A stretch of DNA of 64,000 nt, from assembly GCF_947497045.1 (NCBI RefSeq), contig NZ_CANMEU010000002.1:124001-188000 (forward strand). Reading direction: 5' to 3'. Position numbers and translations under genes: made by a program. The notes under the pieces are model-generated. The model searched no databases. It had not been told where the DNA came from and was given only the letters and a program-made list of their open reading frames with translations. Positions within the stretch are counted from its first letter, which is position 1. Each line of letters opens with the position of its first letter. Source of the stretch: an uncultured Tateyamaria sp. (GTDB lineage Bacteria; Pseudomonadota; Alphaproteobacteria; Rhodobacterales; Rhodobacteraceae). Positions 33,602-43,158 of the stretch are shown piece after piece.

Positions 33602-34303
33602 CTAGACCTCAAGCCATTCCTTGCGCACATCCTCACGCGCCTTCAACTCGGCTGGCGTGCCTTCAAACACAACCTGCCCATGCCCCATCACATAGACCCG
33701 GTGCGCGATATCCAGCGCGATCGACAGCTTTTGTTCGACCAGAAGCGTCGCGATGCCGCGCCGCGCGATTTCCTGCAAAAGTTGCGCGACACGCTGCACC
33801 ATCTGGGGGCTCAACCCCTCGGTCGGCTCGTCGATCATCACCAGATCCGGGTCGCCCATCAGCGTGCGGCACATGGTCAGCATCTGCTGCTCGCCCCCCG
33901 ACAGCACCGAGGCCTCCACATCCGCGCGCCGGTCAAGGTTTTCGAACATCTCGAACATGTCCTGCATCGACCAGCGCCCGGCCCCGTCCTTTTGTCCCGG
34001 CTTGAGGCCAAGAATCAGGTTTTGCCGTGTGGTCAGACCCGGAAAGATATCGCGGTTTTCAGGCACGTAGCCGATGCCGAGATTGGCGACCTCGAACGCC
34101 TTTTTGCCCGCAATCTCCTGCCCCTTGAAACGAACCGAGCCGTGGGGCGTCACCTCGCCCATCACGGCCTTGCAGGTGGTGGACCGCCCTACTCCGTTGC
34201 GGCCCAACAGCGCGACGATCTCGCCTTCGGCAATCGACAGGTTCACCCCCTGAAGGATGTGGGACTTACCGTAATAGGCATGCATATCGCGCACTTCCAG
34301 CAT
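33602..34303 (-). CDS. livF: LivF-type ABC transporter ATPase with Arg in the Walker A position
   Basis: A 233-residue ATPase of the branched-chain amino acid/amide importer family. It has the signature LSGGEQQMLTMCRTLM, Walker B LVMIDEPTEGLSP and an H-loop-region LLVEQKLSIALDIA. The Walker A loop reads GRNGVGRST: the lysine that contacts ATP phosphate is Arg40 (codon CGG, 34184-34186), where family members have GKST. This may weaken or alter ATP hydrolysis unless LivG does the work. The gene overlaps livG by one base. Confidence 0.92.
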   Translation of the reverse strand: MLEVRDMHAYYGKSHILQGVNLSIAEGEIVALLGRNGVGRSTTCKAVMGEVTPHGSVRFKGQEIAGKKAFEVANLGIGYVPENRDIFPGLTTRQNLILGLKPGQKDGAGRWSMQDMFEMFENLDRRADVEASVLSGGEQQMLTMCRTLMGDPDLVMIDEPTEGLSPQMVQRVAQLLQEIARRGIATLLVEQKLSIALDIAHRVYVMGHGQVVFEGTPAELKAREDVRKEWLEV

Positions 34304-35058
34304 CAGTGATCCTCCAGCACGCCACCAAGATAGGCCTCTTGCACCTTCGGATTGGCGCGCACCGCTTCGGTGGTGCCGGTGGCAATGATCTCGCCGTAGA
34401 CCAGCACCGAAATCTGATCGGCAAGACCAAAGACGACGCCCATGTCGTGTTCGACCATCACCAGCGTCTTGCCCACGGTCACGGTGCGGATCAGATCGAC
34501 GATATAGTCGGTTTCGGAATGGCTCATCCCCGCCGTTGGCTCATCGAGCATGATCACATCCGCACCGCCCGCGATGGTGATTCCGATCTCAAGCGCGCGC
34601 TGTTCGGCGTAACTGAGCACCCCTGCGGGCAGGTCACGCCGTGCGGTCAGGTTGATCTGTTCGAGGATCGCATCCGCCCCTTCGGTCAGCGCCCGGCTGC
34701 GTCCCACCATGGACCAGAAGTTGTAGCGATAGCCCATCGCCCACAGCAGCGAACAACGCACGTTTTCGAACACGGTCATCTTCGGAAAGATGTTGGTGAT
34801 CTGGAAACTGCGCGACAGACCCATGCGGTTGATCTGAAACGGGGCCTTGCCCGCCAGATCAGTGCCGTGCAGGCGGATGGTGCCCGCGGTTTGCGAAAAG
34901 CGGCCCGTGATGAGGTTGAACAGGGTGGATTTGCCCGCCCCGTTGGGGCCGATGATCGCATGGCGTTCGCCCTTGCCGATGGCAAGGTCTACGCCGCGAA
35001 TGATCTCGGTCTTGCCAAAGGATTTGGTCAGCCCCTCAAGAGCGAGCGCGGCCGTCAT
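34303..35058 (-). CDS. livG: LivG-type ABC transporter ATPase
   Basis: A 251-residue ATPase, partner of LivF: Walker A GPNGAGKST is intact, with the family's long insertion (GLSRSFQITNIFPKMTVFENV). The signature region reads LSYAEQRALEIGITI (in place of the usual LSHGEQR), then Walker B VIMLDEPTAGMS and the switch His in MVEHDMGVV. The start at 35058 overlaps the livM stop (ATGA). It energises import with LivF, LivH, LivM and LivK. Confidence 0.95.
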   Translation of the reverse strand: MTAALALEGLTKSFGKTEIIRGVDLAIGKGERHAIIGPNGAGKSTLFNLITGRFSQTAGTIRLHGTDLAGKAPFQINRMGLSRSFQITNIFPKMTVFENVRCSLLWAMGYRYNFWSMVGRSRALTEGADAILEQINLTARRDLPAGVLSYAEQRALEIGITIAGGADVIMLDEPTAGMSHSETDYIVDLIRTVTVGKTLVMVEHDMGVVFGLADQISVLVYGEIIATGTTEAVRANPKVQEAYLGGVLEDH

Positions 35059-36353
35059 GGTGCCACCTTGGGGGCGGCGTTGGCCTCGTTCCATGCCTCG
35101 ACCAGTGCGGGGGCGGTGGCGCGGCAGATGCCGAACCCGATCAGGGTGGTTACGCCCGCGATGATCCATGGCAGCACGGTGTGGCTGTCAAAGGTTGTCC
35201 AGAACAGTGTCATCTCGTGATCCCCGATCGAAGCGTGGCGCAAGTGGAACACCATCTCAATCAAGGCGGCGGCCCCAAGACTGCCGATCAGCCCTCCCCC
35301 AAGCGTCTTGAGGTAAGGCCATGCAAGATGCCCGATCTTGCCCATGCGCCACGCGGGCACGTGCATCATCAGCAGTCCCGCAAGACCACCGGGAAAGAAC
35401 ATGACCGTGGCGACAAAAATGATGCCGAGGTAGAACGCCCAAAGCTCGGTCTGAAGGCTCAGCACCGTCTGCACCAGCGTGAACACGATCGCCCCGAGGA
35501 TCGGGCCGAAGAAGAAGCCGACGCCGCCCAGAAACGTGACCAGCAGGATGATGCCGGATTGGGTGGTGTTGAGGTTCTCCTCGGTCAGGATTTCATAGTT
35601 GATCGCAAAAAGCGCCCCCGCGATCCCCGCAAAGAAACCAGACGCCACAAAGGAATAGAAACGGACCCACCGCGCGGAATAGCCAAGAAATTCGGCCCGC
35701 TCGGGGTTGTCACGCACCGCATTGGCCATGCGCCCCATGGGCGTGCGGGAATAGAGGTACATGAGGATGGCCGAAATCATCAGCCAAGCGGCGATGAGGT
35801 AATAGACCTCGATCTGTTGCAGGAACTCGACCCCGAAAAAGGGCAAACCATAGGTGCGGTCGCCCGAGATGCCTTCTTCGCCGCCGAAAAAGGCGACGAT
35901 GATGACGGAACAGGCGGCGATCAACTCGCCCACGCCAAGACTGATCATGGCGAAGACGGTGCCTGCCTTGCGGGTGGAAAACGAACCAACAATGGTGGCC
36001 AGCCCCATCCCGAACAGCCCGCCGAAGATGGGCAGCAGCGGCAGCGGCAGCCCGGCAAAGAAATCCTCGGCATTGATGATATGCATACAGGCGAAACCGC
36101 CCACCCCGGCATAGACCGCATGCCCAAAGGACAGCATGCCCCCCTGCCCCAGCAACATGTTGTAAGCGAGCGCAAAGATGATCGTGATCGCCATCTGGTT
36201 CATAATCGTGATGGCGGAATTGTTCGTAAAGATGAAAGGCAGCACCACGAGGGCAACGGCGGCGATGAGCCATGGGGCCAGCGGCAACACCATGCTGCCC
36301 GCCCGCATCCGTTGTGCCGGTTTGGTCGGCTCGCTGGTGATCTGATCGCTCAT
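35055..36353 (-). CDS. livM: LivM-type ABC transporter permease
   Basis: A 432-residue inner-membrane permease with about ten helices and the family blocks NMLLGQGGMLSFGHAVYAGVG, GLPFFG, RTPMGRMANAVRDNPERAEFLGY and LGGVGFFFGPILGA. It has a longer C-terminal part than usual (about 90 residues with two more hydrophobic segments, including LPWIIAGVTTLIGFGI). The start at 36353 overlaps the livH stop by 4 bp. Confidence 0.95.
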   Translation of the reverse strand: MSDQITSEPTKPAQRMRAGSMVLPLAPWLIAAVALVVLPFIFTNNSAITIMNQMAITIIFALAYNMLLGQGGMLSFGHAVYAGVGGFACMHIINAEDFFAGLPLPLLPIFGGLFGMGLATIVGSFSTRKAGTVFAMISLGVGELIAACSVIIVAFFGGEEGISGDRTYGLPFFGVEFLQQIEVYYLIAAWLMISAILMYLYSRTPMGRMANAVRDNPERAEFLGYSARWVRFYSFVASGFFAGIAGALFAINYEILTEENLNTTQSGIILLVTFLGGVGFFFGPILGAIVFTLVQTVLSLQTELWAFYLGIIFVATVMFFPGGLAGLLMMHVPAWRMGKIGHLAWPYLKTLGGGLIGSLGAAALIEMVFHLRHASIGDHEMTLFWTTFDSHTVLPWIIAGVTTLIGFGICRATAPALVEAWNEANAAPKVAP

Positions 36354-37306
36354 GCGTCCCGCTTTCCGAACAGGCCGTAGGGGCGGAAAATCAGGATCAG
36401 CACCATCAGGATATAGGGCAGGATATCGGCGATCTGCGGGCTTGTGATGCTCCAGAGATCGCGCCACGGACTGTCAGCGATGGCCTCGGGTTTGGTGAAC
36501 CCGAGCGTGGTCAGCAGATCCTCCATCCGCAGGTTATAGGCCTTGGAGAATGTGGTGATCCAGCCGATCAGCAGCGAGGCGACCAGCGCCCCCCACAGGC
36601 TGCCAAGCCCCCCGATGACGATGGTAACAAAGACGATGGAGCCGAGGACAAAGGCCATGCCGGGGAATGTGCCAAGGACCGGCCCTGCGATGACGCCCGC
36701 GACCCCGGCCAGCGCTGTGCCGACACCAAAAACGCCCATGAAGATCAGCGGCACGTTGTGCCCCAAGGCCTCGACCGTTTTGGGATAGGTCAGTGCGGCC
36801 TGAATGATCATGCCCACGCGCGTGCGCGTCAGTACCCAAAGCAGCCCGATAAAGATCGCAACCGAGATGAAGATCATAAAGATCTTGTAGGCCGGGATCG
36901 AATTCCCCGCGATGGAGAAGGCGGTGAATTGCAGGATGTCGGGGGCTGCGTAAGGCATCTGGTTCTTGCCCCAGATGAATTGCACGAGTTCCTCGATCAG
37001 CAGCGCAAGCCCGAACGTAAAGATCAGTTCGGGGACATGGCCGTATTGATGCACCCGTCGCAGCCCATAACGTTCGACCCCCGCCCCGAGCACGCCAACA
37101 ATCAGTGGTGCGATCAGCAGCCCCATCCAGAACCCGAGCGCGAGGCTGATCTGGAAGGCGAAATAGGCCCCGAGCATGTAAAAACTGGCATGGGCAAAGT
37201 TCAGCACGCCCATCATCGAAAAGATCAGCGTGAGCCCGGCCGAGAGCATGAAGAGCAAAAGCCCCGTCACCAACCCGTCGATCAGATTGACCAGAATGAG
37301 ATCCAA
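36350..37306 (-). CDS. livH: LivH-type ABC transporter permease
   Basis: A 318-residue permease: LILVNLIDGLVTGLLLFMLS, GLTLIFSMMGVLNFAHASFYMLGAYF, RTRVGMIIQAALTYPKTVEALGHN, and GGLGSLWGALVASLLIG. The TTG at 37306, with GAGGGA upstream, gives the usual start (M/LDLILVNL); a GTG at 37348 would add 14 residues and cannot be excluded. It forms the membrane channel with LivM. Confidence 0.9.
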   Translation of the reverse strand: MDLILVNLIDGLVTGLLLFMLSAGLTLIFSMMGVLNFAHASFYMLGAYFAFQISLALGFWMGLLIAPLIVGVLGAGVERYGLRRVHQYGHVPELIFTFGLALLIEELVQFIWGKNQMPYAAPDILQFTAFSIAGNSIPAYKIFMIFISVAIFIGLLWVLTRTRVGMIIQAALTYPKTVEALGHNVPLIFMGVFGVGTALAGVAGVIAGPVLGTFPGMAFVLGSIVFVTIVIGGLGSLWGALVASLLIGWITTFSKAYNLRMEDLLTTLGFTKPEAIADSPWRDLWSITSPQIADILPYILMVLILIFRPYGLFGKRDA

Positions 37307-37360
37307 GAGTGTTCCGTCCCTCGCGTGATCCGAATGCGGCTGCGCCACGACATGTTTTGA

Positions 37361-37419
37361 GGGGGTTTCACCCCCATCGCTGACGCGATTCCCCCACGGT
37401 ATTTTTGGTCAAAAGAAGG
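37361..37419 (+). repeat. GC hairpin plus intergenic repeat, copy 3 (livK-livH gap)
   Basis: GGGGGT/ACCCCC (37361-37366/37370-37375) is followed by ACGGTATTTTTGGTCAAAAGAAGG (37396-37419). It lies in the gap between livK and livH, where transcript levels often step down after the binding-protein gene. Confidence 0.7.
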
Positions 37420-37452
37420 GGCCACGCACCTCGGGCACGGCCCCATCACGCA

Positions 37453-38697
37453 TCAGGGCCGATCCATTTCGCAGGTGGTGGGCGAGTCCATGGCCGCCAT
37501 CGTCACTGTTTCCTCGACTTTGATCCCGAAGCCGGAATTGTCATAGTCAAAGGTGACATCGTTACCGGTATGGGCATGGATGTGCACATCCTGAATGAGC
37601 TGGTGATCCTGCTCGCGCATCATAACGCTGCCACCCCACATGCTCTCATGCTCCATCCCCGCAAGGGCGTAGGCAACTGGCACCACGTCGGTGGCGCTGC
37701 CTGCCTCGTTGATGGCGCGTGCCAGCATCTCGATCACGTTGGTGATGCGGGCCTGACTGATGTTACCGTCCGGGTACTTGGCTTTGAAGGCCTCATAATA
37801 GGCGGCGGCACGGTCATTGGCGGGTGGATTGATCTGCCCTTCGGCCACAAGGCGCAACGCGCCCTCGCCCGTTGCGCCAAAGGCCGCCGTGATGCCATCT
37901 GCGGCGGCATAGTAGGTAAAGATCGGCCCCTCATACCCGTTTTCAAGGACGGATTTGCCAAGGCCCAGCATATCTGCCCCCCAGTTCCCTGTGATGATCG
38001 CATCCGCCTCGGCAGCCACGATCTTGCGGCTGTAGGGCGTGAAATCCTTGACCTTGCCGATGGGGTGCAGCTCGTTCCCGACGATCTCGATATCGGGGCG
38101 CTTTTCGCCGATGAAACGTACGGCGGCAGAAGAGACCGCTTTGCCGAAGGAATAGTCCTGCCCGATGATATAGACCTTTTTGATCTCGTCATCGGCGGCG
38201 ATCACGTCCGTCAGAGCGTCCATCTTGATGTCGGCATTGGCGTCAAAGCGGAAATGCCAGAAGTTGCACTTGTCATTGGTCAGCGCCGGGTCGACGGCGG
38301 AATAGTTCAGGAACAGCACCCGGTCATCCGGGTTACGGCGGTTGTGTTTGTTGATGGCTTCGGTCAGCGCACTGGCCACGCCGGACGAGTTGCCCTGGGC
38401 GATGTAGCGAATGCCCTGATCAATGGCGACTTGCAGCTGGATCAGGGATTCCTTGGGGCTGATCTTGTTGTCAAAGGCGACGATCTCGAACATGTCGCCG
38501 TCCAGAACCCCGCCTTGCTTGTTCACAAGTTCTTCGGCAGCGAATTCGTACTGGTGCAGCCCGTTCACGCCAGTTCCCGCAAAGGGGCCGCTGAGCGGAT
38601 CGATGAAGGCGATCTTGATGGTGTCGGCGGTTGCTGCGAATGCGCTGACCGTCAGGGTCAGGGCCGCAGCCACGCCAAGGGTGGTGGATGTGCGCAT
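37453..38697 (-). CDS. livK: Periplasmic substrate-binding protein of the Liv-type ABC transporter
   Basis: A 414-residue binding protein with a signal peptide (RTSTTLGVAAALTLTVSAFAATA, cleavage near residue 24) and a type I periplasmic binding fold (IKIAFIDPLSGPFAGTGVNGL, YIAQGNSSGVASALTEAI, VYIIGQDYSFGK, ADAIITGNWGADM, FTYYAAADG). GGGAGGAAC precedes the ATG at 38697. It heads the liv operon behind a promoter region with a palindromic operator. The ligand is unknown: this family binds aliphatic amino acids, amides, and aromatic or other carboxylates. Confidence 0.93.
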   Translation of the reverse strand: MRTSTTLGVAAALTLTVSAFAATADTIKIAFIDPLSGPFAGTGVNGLHQYEFAAEELVNKQGGVLDGDMFEIVAFDNKISPKESLIQLQVAIDQGIRYIAQGNSSGVASALTEAINKHNRRNPDDRVLFLNYSAVDPALTNDKCNFWHFRFDANADIKMDALTDVIAADDEIKKVYIIGQDYSFGKAVSSAAVRFIGEKRPDIEIVGNELHPIGKVKDFTPYSRKIVAAEADAIITGNWGADMLGLGKSVLENGYEGPIFTYYAAADGITAAFGATGEGALRLVAEGQINPPANDRAAAYYEAFKAKYPDGNISQARITNVIEMLARAINEAGSATDVVPVAYALAGMEHESMWGGSVMMREQDHQLIQDVHIHAHTGNDVTFDYDNSGFGIKVEETVTMAAMDSPTTCEMDRP

Positions 38698-38789
38698 GTG
38701 TTCCTCCCTAGAACATGGACCCAACCAGTCGCCTCTGACGGGCATGATTGTTTGGTCGGAATGGGCTTAGCGTTGCACAGATCGGGGAT

Positions 38790-38806
38790 ATGTCAAGCGT
38801 TGACAT
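38790..38806. promoter_or_regulatory. Palindromic operator overlapping the livK promoter
   Basis: ATGTCAA-GCG-TTGACAT is a perfect 17-bp inverted repeat 93 bp before the livK start. Its right arm, read on the minus strand, supplies a TTGACA -35 element with a possible -10 in the following AACGCTAAG. A repressor bound here would block the liv operon. The protein that binds it is not identifiable in the window. Confidence 0.55.
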
Positions 38807-38882
38807 CAGGCAGCATTCAATTGTTGCGGGTGTCATGCATCTGCACGGAAGGACATGAAGTAAATCCTTTATTATTCTGTTA

Positions 38883-39911
38883 TCAAATGGATTTCAGGGC
38901 TTTCAACCCGTTCTCTGCAAAGACCGGCACAAAAGCGCCCACCTGCATCGCCCGCTCGGGGTTGGAGGCGTTTCCATCCAGCGCCCGTTTCAGAACGCCC
39001 TGGATAATGGCCGCCATCCGAAAGAAGCAAAACGCCAGATAATATCCGAACCGATCAATGCCCGGCAGACCCCGCCGCGCGCAATAGGCCGCGATGAACG
39101 CCTCATCCGAGGGCAACCCGAGCGCGCCGCGATCCACGCCCATCAGCCCCCGCCCCTGCGCACCGGCGGGAAGTTGCCACTGCATGATCACACTGGCAAG
39201 ATCCGCATAGGGGTGGCCAATCGTGCTCAGTTCCCAATCCAGAACGGCCCGGCATCTGGTGCCGGTCGCCTCAAAAATCAGATTGTCGATCCGGTAGTCC
39301 CCATGGACAAGCGTGCGCTGCCCGTCATCGGCCGGCATATCGCTCACCAGACGTTCCATCAGGGCGTCCATCGCCGCAATATTCTGCGTTTCAGAGGCGC
39401 GGTACTGCTTGGACCACCGCCCCACCTGCCGCTCGAAGTAGTTGCCGGGGGGGCCGTAATCGGCAAGGCCCACAGCCTCGATATCGACGCTGTGCAGGGC
39501 GGCCAGAACCCGGTTCATATCATCAATCACGTCGGTGCGTTCCGGCGGAGTAAGACCCTCCATCGTAGGCTCGTTGAAATTGCGCCCCGGCACATGGTCC
39601 ATCACATAGAAATCAGAGCCGATGATGCTCGGATCCTCACACAGCACGTGTACCTTCGCGACGGGCACATCCGTATCACGCAAAGCATGTTGCACACGAA
39701 ACTCACGATCCACCGCATGGGCCGACTTCAGCAATTGACCCGGCGGTTTGCGCCGCAGCACGTAGTTGCCCGCGCTGGTTTGCAACAAAAAGGTCGGGTT
39801 GGATTGGCCGCCTTCGAATTTCGTCGCCTCGATGGGGCGATCAAAGCCGGGCAGGTGCGGGGCAAGGTAGGCTGCAACGGCCCCCAGATCCAATGTTTGC
39901 GCGTTACTCAT
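38883..39911 (-). CDS. Phosphotransferase family protein, ACAD10/APH-like kinase
   Basis: A 342-residue kinase-fold protein: KFEGGQSNPTFLLQT, LRRKPPGQLLKSAHAVDREF (the Lys that binds ATP), FYVMDHVPGR, the catalytic HGDYRIDN and VLDWELSTIGHPYADLA. Members of this subgroup (ACAD10-like, LvaA-like) phosphorylate hydroxyacyl-CoA so that acyl-CoA dehydrogenase partners can remove the hydroxyl group. The start at 39911 overlaps the upstream nitronate monooxygenase gene by 8 bp, indicating one operon. This hints at a hydroxy-acid intermediate in the local pathway. Confidence 0.88.
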   Translation of the reverse strand: MSNAQTLDLGAVAAYLAPHLPGFDRPIEATKFEGGQSNPTFLLQTSAGNYVLRRKPPGQLLKSAHAVDREFRVQHALRDTDVPVAKVHVLCEDPSIIGSDFYVMDHVPGRNFNEPTMEGLTPPERTDVIDDMNRVLAALHSVDIEAVGLADYGPPGNYFERQVGRWSKQYRASETQNIAAMDALMERLVSDMPADDGQRTLVHGDYRIDNLIFEATGTRCRAVLDWELSTIGHPYADLASVIMQWQLPAGAQGRGLMGVDRGALGLPSDEAFIAAYCARRGLPGIDRFGYYLAFCFFRMAAIIQGVLKRALDGNASNPERAMQVGAFVPVFAENGLKALKSI

Positions 39912-40905
39912 GCCGACCGGCGAACTCTGCGGCAAGGGCGTGCCCCGCTTGGGCATATTCGCGCACCATGCGGTCCACAATCGCGCCCGCCGGGCCGACA
40001 GAGGTGATCGCGCCAATACCCTGCCCGGCCCCCCAGATGGTTTTCCATGCCTTGGGTTTGGACGAGCCGCTCGCGAAATTCATGGTGCTGGCATCCGCCT
40101 GGGGCAGATCGTCAGGGTCCATGCCCGCCGCCGCCACCGAGCCGCGCAGGTAATTTCCCCACACCCCTGTGAACAAAGAGGAATAGACGATATCCTCGGC
40201 CCCGCTGTCGACAATCATCTGCTTGTAGTCGGCTTGGGCATTGGCCTCGTTCGTGGCGATGAAGGGCGATCCGGTATAGCCGAAATCCGCCCCCATGGCG
40301 CGCGCCGCCAACAAGGCCTCACCCGTTGCGATGGCACCTGACAAGGCCACAGGACCGTCAAACCAGTCGCGAATTTCACGGATCAGCGCAAAGGGAGATT
40401 GCTGGCCCGCATGCCCGCCCGCCCCTGCGGCGACGGCCACCAGCCCATCAGCCCCCTTGGCAATGGCCTTGCGCGCAAAGGTGTTGTTGATCACGTCATG
40501 CAGCACCACGCCGCCGCAGGAATGGGCGGCCTCGTTGACATCGACCCGCGCCCCAAGCGAGGTGATCCAGATCGGTACCTTGTGACGGGCACAAATCTCA
40601 AGGTCTCGGTCCAGCCGGGCGTTCGAACGGTGCACGATCTGATTTACCGCAAAAGGGGCCGCAGGCGTGTCAGGATGGGCCTGATTGTGGGCATCCAGCG
40701 CCTCGGAAATCTGGGTCAGCCACGTCTCAAGCAGTGGTGGCTCGCCGTCGGCCTCGCGCGCATTCAGCGCCGGAAAGGATCCAACGATCCCGGCCTTGCA
40801 CTGCGCAATCACCAGTTCCGGTACCGAGATAATGAACAAAGGGGCGGCAATCATCGGAATGCGCAGGCCCTGCAACGCCTGCGGCAAGGGTGCTCGATCA
40901 ATCAT
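39904..40905 (-). CDS. Nitronate monooxygenase / 2-nitropropane dioxygenase-like flavoprotein
   Basis: A 333-residue FMN-binding TIM-barrel protein: IPMIAAPLFIISVPELVIAQ, VGSFPALNA, the active-site region VAAGAGGHAG, and the FMN-phosphate site ALSGAIATGEALLAARAMGAD. Annotated relatives oxidise nitronates, but many in fatty-acid clusters act on other substrates. It lies between thiolase and the kinase on the same strand. Confidence 0.88.
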   Translation of the reverse strand: MIDRAPLPQALQGLRIPMIAAPLFIISVPELVIAQCKAGIVGSFPALNAREADGEPPLLETWLTQISEALDAHNQAHPDTPAAPFAVNQIVHRSNARLDRDLEICARHKVPIWITSLGARVDVNEAAHSCGGVVLHDVINNTFARKAIAKGADGLVAVAAGAGGHAGQQSPFALIREIRDWFDGPVALSGAIATGEALLAARAMGADFGYTGSPFIATNEANAQADYKQMIVDSGAEDIVYSSLFTGVWGNYLRGSVAAAGMDPDDLPQADASTMNFASGSSKPKAWKTIWGAGQGIGAITSVGPAGAIVDRMVREYAQAGHALAAEFAGRHE

Positions 40906-40914
40906 GCACAGATC

Positions 40915-40955
40915 CCTGTTTCTTTTGACCAAAAATACCGCCGCCGGAGGCTCCG
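40915..40955 (-). repeat. GC hairpin plus intergenic repeat, copy 4
   Basis: On the minus strand a short CGGAG/CTCCG hairpin (40955-40945) precedes GCGGTATTTTTGGTCAAAAGAAACAGG (40941-40915). It lies between the thiolase stop and the nitronate monooxygenase start. Confidence 0.65.
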
Positions 40956-40978
40956 ACAGATGCGCCAATCGCACACGC

Positions 40979-42175
40979 TCACAAGACCTCGAACAGGCCA
41001 GCCGCCCCCATACCGCCGCCCACGCACATGGTGCACACGACGTGGCGCACACCGCGCCGCTTGCCCTCGATCAGCGCGTGACCAACCATACGTGCACCCG
41101 ACATGCCATAAGGGTGCCCGATCGAAATCGCACCGCCATTGACGTTCAGGATCTCGTCCGGGATGCCAAGTGTGTCGCGGCAATACAGCACCTGTACGGC
41201 AAAGGCTTCGTTGAGTTCCCATAACCCGATATCGTCCATACCGAGACCATGTGCGGCAAGCAGTTTGGGCACGGCAAAGACCGGGCCAATGCCCATCTCG
41301 TCCGGCTCACACCCCGCGGCCATCACACCGACGCAGCGCCCAAGCGGGGACAGGCCGCGCTTTTCGGCCAGTGACGCCTCCATAACCACCGCGGCCGAGG
41401 CCCCGTCGCTGAGCTGCGAGGCGTTGCCGGCGGTGATGAACTGCCCCTGGTCGACGTGGATACCATCGGCAAAGACGGGCTTGAGGCCCGCGATGTTTTC
41501 ATAAGTGGTGCCCGGACGGTTGCCCTCGTCTCTGGCGACGGTGATCTCGTGCTCGGACACCTCTTTGGTCTCGCGATCCTGCACTTTCATCACTGTGCTG
41601 AGCGGCACGATCTCGTCATCAAACTTGCCCGCCTCTTGGGCGGCAGCGGTGCGGGCCTGCGATTGCACCGCATAGCGGTCCTGCGCCTCGCGGCTGACCC
41701 CATAGCGCGCCGCGACCGTCTCGGCGGTTTCCAGCATGGTCATGTAGATTTCGGGTTTGTGCGTCTTGAGCCAGGGATCGCTGTGGACCCGCATTTCGGG
41801 CGTTTGCACCATCGACACGCTTTCGACGCCGCCGCCCACGACCACGTCCATCCCGTCGATCACCACCTGTTTGCTCGCCGCCGCAATCGCCATCATGCCG
41901 CTGGCGCATTGGCGATCAAGGCTCATCCCCGCAACCGTCACGGGCAAGCCCGCCCGGATCGCCGCCTGACGCGCGATATTGCTCGCCTGGTGCCCCTGTT
42001 GCAATGCCGCCCCGAACACCACGTCCTGCACCGCATTCCCTTCGATCCCGGCACGTTTGACCGCGTGTTCGATGGCATGTCCGGCAAGGGTTTGCGGCGG
42101 TGTGGCATTGAACCCGCCGCGATAGGCCTTGCCAATCGGAGTGCGGGCGGTTGAGACGATGACAGCGTCGCGCAT
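40979..42175 (-). CDS. Acetyl-CoA C-acyltransferase (thiolase)
   Basis: A 398-residue thiolase. The nucleophilic Cys is in [14 protein letters not shown], with [28 protein letters not shown] and the second active-site Cys in [10 protein letters not shown]. It cleaves 3-ketoacyl-CoA to acetyl-CoA and a shorter acyl-CoA (or the reverse). AAGGA precedes the ATG. The smaller Asn-for-Asp and Tyr-for-Leu changes around the GHP motif suggest a non-standard acyl chain. Confidence 0.93.
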   Translation of the reverse strand: MRDAVIVSTARTPIGKAYRGGFNATPPQTLAGHAIEHAVKRAGIEGNAVQDVVFGAALQQGHQASNIARQAAIRAGLPVTVAGMSLDRQCASGMMAIAAASKQVVIDGMDVVVGGGVESVSMVQTPEMRVHSDPWLKTHKPEIYMTMLETAETVAARYGVSREAQDRYAVQSQARTAAAQEAGKFDDEIVPLSTVMKVQDRETKEVSEHEITVARDEGNRPGTTYENIAGLKPVFADGIHVDQGQFITAGNASQLSDGASAAVVMEASLAEKRGLSPLGRCVGVMAAGCEPDEMGIGPVFAVPKLLAAHGLGMDDIGLWELNEAFAVQVLYCRDTLGIPDEILNVNGGAISIGHPYGMSGARMVGHALIEGKRRGVRHVVCTMCVGGGMGAAGLFEVL

Positions 42176-42210
42176 GAGATCAATTCCTTGGTTTTGTGGT
42201 GAATACAGGA

Positions 42211-42256
42211 CCGGGGCGTTGCCCCGGACCCCAGAGTTTTCCTGGCAAGATGAAGA
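42211..42256 (+). repeat. GC hairpin plus intergenic repeat, copy 5
   Basis: CCGGGGC/GCCCCGG (42211-42217/42221-42227, loop GTT) is followed by CAGAGTTTTCCTGGCAAGATGAAGA (42232-42256), nearly identical to the 31.5-kb copy. It fills the gap between an SDR gene and the thiolase gene. Confidence 0.7.
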
Positions 42257-42267
42257 CGGATCGTGCC

Positions 42268-43155
42268 TTACCAGTCAAGCGTCACCCCTTTGGCTTTGGC
42301 GGCGCGCAGGGCGTATTTGCGGGTTTGGGCAAAGGCATTTTCGAGGTCCTGTGCATCCGTGGCATCCGTGATGTCGTTCCATGCGGCAGCGACCGCTTCG
42401 GGGGTGATCTCGCCTTGGATCAGGGTGCCTTGGGTTTCGCGGATTTGCGTCACGGCAAAAGTGCCACCGCCTGCTGACAGAATGGTGCGGCTTGGGCTGT
42501 CTTCGCTGGCGAGATACAGCACGCCGGGCGTGATTGTCTCTGGCCCGAGCACATCAAGGGCTGTTTGCGGCAACAGCCCTTCGGTCATGGCTGTTGCGGC
42601 TGTCGGGGCCAGCGTGTTAATCCGGATATCATCGCGTGCGCCTTCCAGATGCAGCACGTTCATCAGCCCAACCATCGCGGCCTTGGCGGCCCCGTAATTG
42701 GCCTGCCCGAAATTGCCGTAAAGCCCCGAGCCCGATGCGGTCAGCACAATCCGCCCGTAGCCCTGATCGCGCATGATCGGCCAGACCGCGTGGCAGCAAT
42801 TGGCGCTGCCGATGAGATGCACATCAACCACTTTGCGGAAATCGGCCATGTCCATCTTGGCAAAGGTCTTGTCCCGCAGGATCCCTGCGTTGTTGATCAG
42901 AATATCGATACGGCCCCATTTGGCTTGGGTCTGGGCGATCATATCCGCGACGGCTTCGGTGTCCGAGACATCCGCGCGATACGCCCATGCGCGCCCACCT
43001 GCGGCTTCGATCTCGGCTGCAACGTTATCGGCACCCGCGCCCATGTCATTTACCACAACCGCGGCGCCGCGAGCGGCCAACCCAAGCGCGTGGCTGCGCC
43101 CAAGGCCCGCCCCGGCCCCTGTAACAATTGCGACGCGGTCCGTGAAATTTATCAT
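42268..43155 (-). CDS. Short-chain dehydrogenase, similar to the MFE-2 dehydrogenase domain
   Basis: A 295-residue [48 protein letters not shown], the catalytic [21 protein letters not shown], and a long C-terminal extension. The RDKTF.KM pattern and length resemble the 3-hydroxyacyl-CoA dehydrogenase domain of peroxisomal multifunctional enzyme type 2, fitting a beta-oxidation step before the thiolase. It is 3 bp downstream of another SDR gene. Confidence 0.88.
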   Translation of the reverse strand: MINFTDRVAIVTGAGAGLGRSHALGLAARGAAVVVNDMGAGADNVAAEIEAAGGRAWAYRADVSDTEAVADMIAQTQAKWGRIDILINNAGILRDKTFAKMDMADFRKVVDVHLIGSANCCHAVWPIMRDQGYGRIVLTASGSGLYGNFGQANYGAAKAAMVGLMNVLHLEGARDDIRINTLAPTAATAMTEGLLPQTALDVLGPETITPGVLYLASEDSPSRTILSAGGGTFAVTQIRETQGTLIQGEITPEAVAAAWNDITDATDAQDLENAFAQTRKYALRAAKAKGVTLDW

Positions 43156-43158
43156 CTT

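Noticed and set aside
37405-39042. 545-codon open frame on the plus strand
   Set aside because: Shadow of livK and its upstream region; no ribosome site or recognisable domain.
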